From Paulinella micropora (Eukaryota; Cercozoa; Imbricatea; Euglyphida), in contig BJOX01000012.1 in NCBI GenBank assembly GCA_009731375.1, positions 1,548,040-1,612,039 on the forward strand: a stretch of DNA of 64,000 bases. Reading direction: 5' to 3'. Under the pieces are notes generated by a model. It did no database searches and was not told the DNA's origin. It saw only the letters and a program-made list of their open reading frames with translations. Position 1 is the first letter of the stretch, and every line of letters begins with the position of its first letter. The position numbers and the translations under genes were made by a program. Below, one piece after another: positions 11,696-64,000 of this stretch.

Positions 11696-12539
11696 GTAAC
11701 GTTGTTGTTGTTGTCGTTTTTGTTGTAAATTTAATTCATAATCAATGACTAGTTGGAGTGTGGCTGTCGACCAAACTATAATAAAGTAAAATAATAATGC
11801 CACTTTCATCCCCGGCCGTGTGTTGTTGTTGTTGTTGTTGTTTAGTTGTTTGGATGTTTGGTTGATGGGATTTTTTTATTGTTTGGTTGTTTGGTAGTAC
11901 TTTTGGTTGGTTGGTTGCGTTCTTTGTTTTTTCATGGTCGTGATTAGTTTGATTGTTGGCTGGTTTGTTGCTTGTTTGGTTTCTTGACTGAACACTGTGT
12001 AGATCCATATATATGTCACATATACCTCCATCGCCTTCGCGTTTCGGCTTGAGGAAACATTCCCACTTCTACATGCATACATAATGGATGATGACGGACA
12101 GGGAAGCGAACGTATGTGTGCGTGATGAGAAAGCGATGCATGAAAGAACGATAACACTAACGGCTCATCATCTGATGAGTACCCAATAGCCTTTATTCTT
12201 AAGGTCGGGGCTTGACGTGTTCCCGATAAGAATCTCCATTCTTGCTTCTTGACCAACACAAACTTGCAGAAAAAATCGTTGGAACAAAATGAGGTAGGAG
12301 GTGGCTCGGGTTTCCATTTCTTAGGTTATCAGTTTTCATATCGAAATGTTTTCGGATGGTATCGGTCCGATACTTTTTCTTTTCCAAGCCTCCATCACAA
12401 ACTTTTCGAGCACTCACGAATTCTTCTTCAATAACGCAGATAGAAACATGCACTGTGTTGATTCTTCTTCAATAACGCAGATTGAAGATCCGGCCGACCA
12501 CTCTTGAGCTTGCGGACTTTGATTTCTTTTTCTCTATCA
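3976..12539 (-). CDS. YEATS domain - ankyrin repeat protein (multi-exon gene, 5' end uncertain)
   Basis: A minus-strand gene assembled from phase-compatible exons: 9794-9745, 9357-9292, 9016-8975, 7339-7102, 4706-4650, 4260-4114 and probably 4001-3976 (stop). A further 5' candidate lies at 12539-12454. The first three exons form the core of a YEATS domain, which in known proteins binds acyl-lysine on histones: an LHETFPN segment, then [13 protein letters not shown] (family pattern PPF-x(5)-GWG-x-F), then a beta strand YITVTLRDK. The next three encode two to three ankyrin repeats, a protein-interaction fold ([37 protein letters not shown]). The N-terminal strands of YEATS and the start codon are not found with confidence. 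A nuclear chromatin-reader role is inferred from YEATS. Introns hold (AT)n, CAG/CAA, GA and GAA arrays plus duplicated exon edges. Confidence 0.75.
4114..4260 (-). CDS. Ankyrin exon ([13 protein letters not shown]...)
   Basis: 147 nt between a CCCAG acceptor and the donor CAAG|GTTACA. It encodes one full ankyrin unit and half of the next: [20 protein letters not shown], then [14 protein letters not shown]. It joins in phase 1 to the exon at 4706-4650 and completes that repeat. Confidence 0.88.
4265..4640. repeat. (GATG/GATA/GGTA)n intron microsatellite
   Basis: Fills the intron between the two ankyrin exons. In the sense of the gene it reads TATC, which supplies no stop codons. Confidence 0.95.
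4650..4706 (-). CDS. Ankyrin exon ([19 protein letters not shown])
   Basis: 57 nt, acceptor ATAG, donor TCGG|GTGAGA. Phase 1 on both sides. It supplies the second helix and loop of an ankyrin unit and links the exon at 7339-7102 to the one at 4260-4114 without a frameshift. Confidence 0.88.
4748..5774 (-). repeat. Array of seven ankyrin-exon head copies in (AT)n
   Basis: Copies of about 49 nt at 4749-4797, 4838-4886, 5074-5122, 5216-5264, 5511-5559, 5628-5676 and 5726-5774. Each keeps the acceptor and the first 45 or so nucleotides of the exon at 4706-4650, then breaks off after AAACGTAT into (AT)n. None has a donor. A more degenerate copy lies near 5900-5930. All lie upstream of the real exon in transcription order. 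Confidence 0.88.
5866..6509. repeat. Intron: short-motif repeat and (GATA)/(GGTA) tract
   Basis: A motif beginning TCGACAAGTAAAACGACAG recurs near 5866, 5941 and 6001, with a related segment near 6430-6490. (GATA)n and (GGTA)n occupy 6240-6355. I see no exon here. Confidence 0.6.
7102..7339 (-). CDS. Linker and first ankyrin exon
   Basis: 238 nt, acceptor ACATACAG, donor CACCG|GTAGTT, phase 0 in and phase 1 out. It starts [15 protein letters not shown], which fits the last strand of a YEATS domain (conserved His-Leu). A basic stretch KSKRKK follows, possibly a nuclear signal, then [20 protein letters not shown] and [14 protein letters not shown], typical ankyrin pattern. Confidence 0.85.
7340..8960. 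repeat. Intron: CAG/CAA array (about 1 kb), GT and GATA tracts
   Basis: 7530-8565 is CAG/CAA trinucleotide repeat, with (GAAA)n before it, (GT)n at 8588-8750 and (GATA)n at 8823-8960. Fragments related to the exon 7339 acceptor region recur near 7425-7462 and 7513-7536, so part of this intron is itself duplicated junction sequence. On the transcribed minus strand the array reads CTG/TTG and lies in an intron. Confidence 0.85.
8975..9016 (-). CDS. YEATS exon ([14 protein letters not shown])
   Basis: 42 nt, acceptor GCTTTCAG, donor GTATTC (a GTACGT five nucleotides earlier is an alternative). Phase 0 in and out. It encodes the beta strand that follows the YEATS GWG-x-F motif. Confidence 0.7.
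9292..9357 (-). CDS. YEATS core exon ([15 protein letters not shown])
   Basis: 66 nt, acceptor GTCACAG, donor GTG|GTCTCT, phase 0 both sides. The peptide [20 protein letters not shown] matches the best-conserved YEATS signature, PPF followed by GWG-x-F. Confidence 0.85.
9455..9740. repeat. (GA)n with one exon-tail copy
   Basis: GA dinucleotides broken by a 19-N gap. At 9651-9678 lies a short copy of the 3' end of the exon at 9794-9745 plus its donor, again downstream of the real exon. Confidence 0.8.
9745..9794 (-). CDS. YEATS exon ([14 protein letters not shown])
   Basis: 50 nt, acceptor TAATAG, donor AAAC|GTACCT, phase 1 in and 0 out. [17 protein letters not shown] matches the V-x-F-x-LH-x-SFP-N segment of YEATS domains and joins the next exon RRRVV in frame. 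Confidence 0.83.
9800..10722. repeat. (GAA)n/(GAT)n trinucleotide array
   Basis: About 0.9 kb of GAA with GAT, GAC and AAG interruptions, a purine-only plus strand able in principle to form H-DNA. Confidence 0.95.
10723..11870. repeat. Low-complexity (GTT)n interleaved with duplicated unique blocks
   Basis: 10723-11130 is mostly unique and open on the minus strand, but I recognise no domain. A block at about 11173-11275 recurs at 11524-11625, and a 28-nt piece at 11341-11368 recurs at 11740-11768; (GTT)n or (CAA)n separates them. A fragment of the family A foldback is at 10853-10884. These may be exon edges of the upstream part of the YEATS-ankyrin gene. Confidence 0.5.
11871..12453. other. 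Non-repetitive stretch, no recognised gene
   Basis: About 580 nt of ordinary complexity. The minus strand is open for about 380 nt across 12259-11876 and contains a GTATAT donor-like site after 12030. At 12425-12445 is a copy of the 3' end of the candidate exon 12539-12454. It could hold the missing N-terminal YEATS exon, but no diagnostic motif is visible. Confidence 0.3.
12454..12539 (-). CDS. Candidate upstream exon of YEATS-ankyrin gene
   Basis: Acceptor TATAGCAG and a possible donor GTGCAT frame a charged peptide beginning [16 protein letters not shown]. Its 3' part is duplicated just downstream, as at proven exons here. There is no family match. Confidence 0.3.
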
Positions 12540-12572
12540 CTGCTATATATACCAATACACTTCCATACATGC

Positions 12573-12578
12573 ATAATA

Positions 12579-12632
<54 letters not shown>

Positions 12633-12635
12633 AAA

Positions 12636-12668
<33 letters not shown>

Positions 12669-12712
12669 NNNNNNNNNNNNNNTTTTTTTTATTTTTTTTA
12701 AAGTAAAATACT
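12573..12712. repeat. Poly-T tract around a 14-N gap
   Basis: Nearly pure T with an AAATAAAAAAA interruption, flanking the gap at 12669-12682. Confidence 0.9.
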
Positions 12713-12751
12713 TCCAAAACAGCGCACACAGACTTAAAAAGACAGAACACA

Positions 12752-14669
12752 TCCATACCTACCTACCTACCTACCTACCTACCTACCTATACCTACCTAC
12801 CTACCTACCTACCTACCTACATACCTACCTACCTACCTAGCTACCTACCTACCAACCTACCTACCTACCTACCTACCTACATGCATGAATACATACAAAC
12901 ATACATACATACATACATACATGCATACGTACATACATACATACATACATGCATACATACAACATACATACATACATATGTACATACATACATACATACA
13001 TAGATACATACATGCATGCATGCATACATACATGCATAACATACATACACACATACATACATACATACAAAATATGTATGTATGTACCCATGTATGTATG
13101 TCTGTACATCTGTATGTACGTGTATGTATGTATGTATGTATGTATGTATGTATGTATGTATGTATATGTATGTATGTATGTATGTATGTATGATGTATGC
13201 ATGTATGTGTAAGTATGTATGCATGCATGTATGTATGCATGCATGTATGTATGTACTTATGTATGTATGTATGTATGTATGTATGTATGTGTGTATGTAC
13301 GTACAATGTACATAAATACGACATAAAGACATACATGCATACATACGTACATACATACATATACATACATGTATACATACATAATGTACATACATACACA
13401 TACATACATACAACATACACACATACACATACAAACATACATACATACATACAAGTACATACATATGTACATACATACATACATGGGTACATACATACAT
13501 GAATACGTACCATGTACATAAATATATACACAAAGACATACATACATACATACATGCATACATAAATACATAAATACATACATACAATGTACATACCATA
13601 CATGGATACATAGATAAATAGATACATACATCCATCCATCCATCCATACATACATACATACATAACATACATACATAACATACATAAATACATAACATAC
13701 AAACATACATAAAATAAATACATACATGCATAAAGACATGCATGCATACATACATACATACATACAAACAAACATACATACATAACATACAAACAAACAA
13801 ACATACATAAATGTACATACATAAATACATACATACATACATACACATACACACATACATTCATACATTCATACATACATACATAACATGTTGCATGCAT
13901 ACATACATACATACATACATACATACCTACATACATACATAACATACATACCTACATACATACAGATATACAAACATACATACATAACATACAAACAAAC
14001 AAACATACATACATATACACACATACATACACACATACATACATACATACTACATACATACATACACACATACATACACACATACATACATACATTCATA
14101 CATACATACATAATATACATACATACATACATACATACATACATACATACAGACAGACAGACAGACAGACATACATACATGCATACAGCATACATACAAC
14201 ATACATACATACATACATACATACATGGGTACATACATACATACATACGTACAATAAACATAAATACATACATAAAATCATACACACGCACATACATACA
14301 TACATACATACATACATACATACAATGTACACACCATACATAGATACATAGATACATACATACATACATACATAACATATATAACATACATATATACATA
14401 CATACACAAATACATAACATACAAACATACATAACATACAAACATACAAACATACATACATACATACATACATACGTACATACATACATACGTACATACA
14501 TACATACATACATACATACATACATAACATACAAACAAACAAACATACATTCATAACATACAAACAAACAAACATACATACATGCATACATACATACATA
14601 CATACATACATAACATACATAACATACATGCATACATACATTACATACAAACAAAAAATACATAAATAA

Positions 14670-14700
<31 letters not shown>

Positions 14701-15020
14701 CATATATACATACATACATACATACATACATACATACTTACTTACATACTTACATACACACACATACATACATACATACATGGGTACATACATACATACA
14801 TACATACATACATACATACATACATACATACATACCTACATACCTGCATACCTACATACATACATACATACATACGTAATGTACATACATACGTAATGTA
14901 CATACATACATACATACATACATACATACATACATGCACGTATACATACATACACACATACACATTCGTTATGTACATACATACTTACATACATACATAC
15001 ATGCATACATACAGACAGAC
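12752..15020. repeat. (CCTA)n then (ACAT)n between the two genes
   Basis: About 2.3 kb of ACAT/ATGT tetranucleotides with point variants, strand-switching once near 13070-13310. It lies between the 5' ends of the minus-strand YEATS-ankyrin gene and the plus-strand polycystin-like gene. No TATA box or other unique promoter sequence stands out. Confidence 0.9.
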
Positions 15021-15088
15021 AATATTTCACATAGGTGTCCTTGAATGTGGAACTACCCCAACGTAGTATCCGAGTAAAGAAGCGGGTG

Positions 15089-63437
<48,349 letters not shown>

Positions 63438-63441
63438 GTAA

Positions 63442-63482
<41 letters not shown>

Positions 63483-63483
63483 C

Positions 63484-63529
<46 letters not shown>

Positions 63530-64000
63530 GTATCTAAGAGGTGTCTCAAAAGTTCGTTCCCACTTTTGATCTTTTTTCTCTCTTGGAAGGAGGCCGAGAT
63601 AGCTGGTTTTATTTCATGTGCTTACACTACAGGATACGTACAGTAGTGTGAGGTACCTATGTGTATGGGGCTTTGAAACTCTTCGGAAAAAAAATATACA
63701 AAAAAAAATAGGGATTTCCCCAAAAAAAATTGGGACGTCCCCAAAATAGGGATGTCCCTAAATCTCGAAGTCTCCCGAGCAGGGATGACCCGGGACGTCC
63801 CTTTCGAGGGATGTCCCGGAGTGTCCCTACGGGTGTCCCACGGCACATCCCACCCCCAGAGCCCCAGCCCTTTCTAGCTCAGAAATCGAAGATCTCCAAA
63901 CTCAAGAAGTGACCCTCCCAAAATGGCTGCATACCGAGCGCAATGGTAAAATTCATCGTTTTCTGCCAATTCTTATCTGATTTTCATGATATTGGACTCA
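63438..64000. other. Intron 49 start and unique tail with GGGAYGTCCC cluster
   Basis: (TATC)n to 63535, then mostly unique sequence with a palindrome cluster at 63700-63850. No further exon recognised. Confidence 0.6.

Noticed and set aside
63539-63660. Mariner-like terminal repeat (GGTGTCTCAAAAGTTCGTTC)
   Set aside because: It resembles some mariner ends, but no second end or transposase is present in the window.

Overview
The window is nuclear DNA from an intron-rich eukaryote. Short exons (about 13-280 nt) are joined by GT-AG introns made almost entirely of tetranucleotide microsatellites and other simple repeats. Extracellular REJ and GAIN/GPS modules, a YEATS reader, a tRNA-derived repeat and several MITE-like foldback families also fit a eukaryote. 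I cannot name the species; a microsatellite-rich protist or alga is as likely as an animal relative. It is a draft scaffold with about a dozen N gaps, many flanked by G, C or T homopolymers.

Layout. 1-1570 is a tandem composite repeat holding three minus-strand tRNA-like cassettes. 2056-3970 is microsatellite plus a minisatellite of about 31 bp. 3976-9794 (possibly reaching 12539), minus strand, is a multi-exon gene encoding a YEATS domain followed by ankyrin repeats. 12750-15030, between this gene and the next, is nearly pure (ACAT)n. From about 15089 to beyond 63437, plus strand, lies one giant gene for a polycystin-1-like/REJ receptor: signal sequence, cysteine-rich and EGF-like modules, a REJ region, a GAIN-like region, a complete GPS cleavage motif, and membrane segments TM1-TM3. 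Its 3' end is outside the window. I can place 49 exons or exon candidates, about 4.8 kb of coding sequence (about 1,590 codons), in 48 kb. Most junctions keep phase exactly; the exceptions are around exons 12 and 30-33.

The main discovery is how the introns are built. In both genes, beside many exons there are one to ten truncated copies of that exon's edge, each welded to the same microsatellite. Copies of the exon start with the 3' splice site ('heads') lie upstream of the true exon. Copies of the exon end with the 5' splice site ('tails') lie downstream. Introns therefore seem to have grown by repeated duplication of splice junctions together with the adjoining simple repeat, leaving arrays of decoy splice sites. 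Several intron satellites also look seeded by the donor itself (GTATGT, GTACTT and similar).

Also notable: a polycystin-like membrane region with no room for the PLAT domain expected after TM1; a YEATS-ankyrin fusion; several MITE-like families; and places where (TATC)n may be translated in frame because no splice site is visible.
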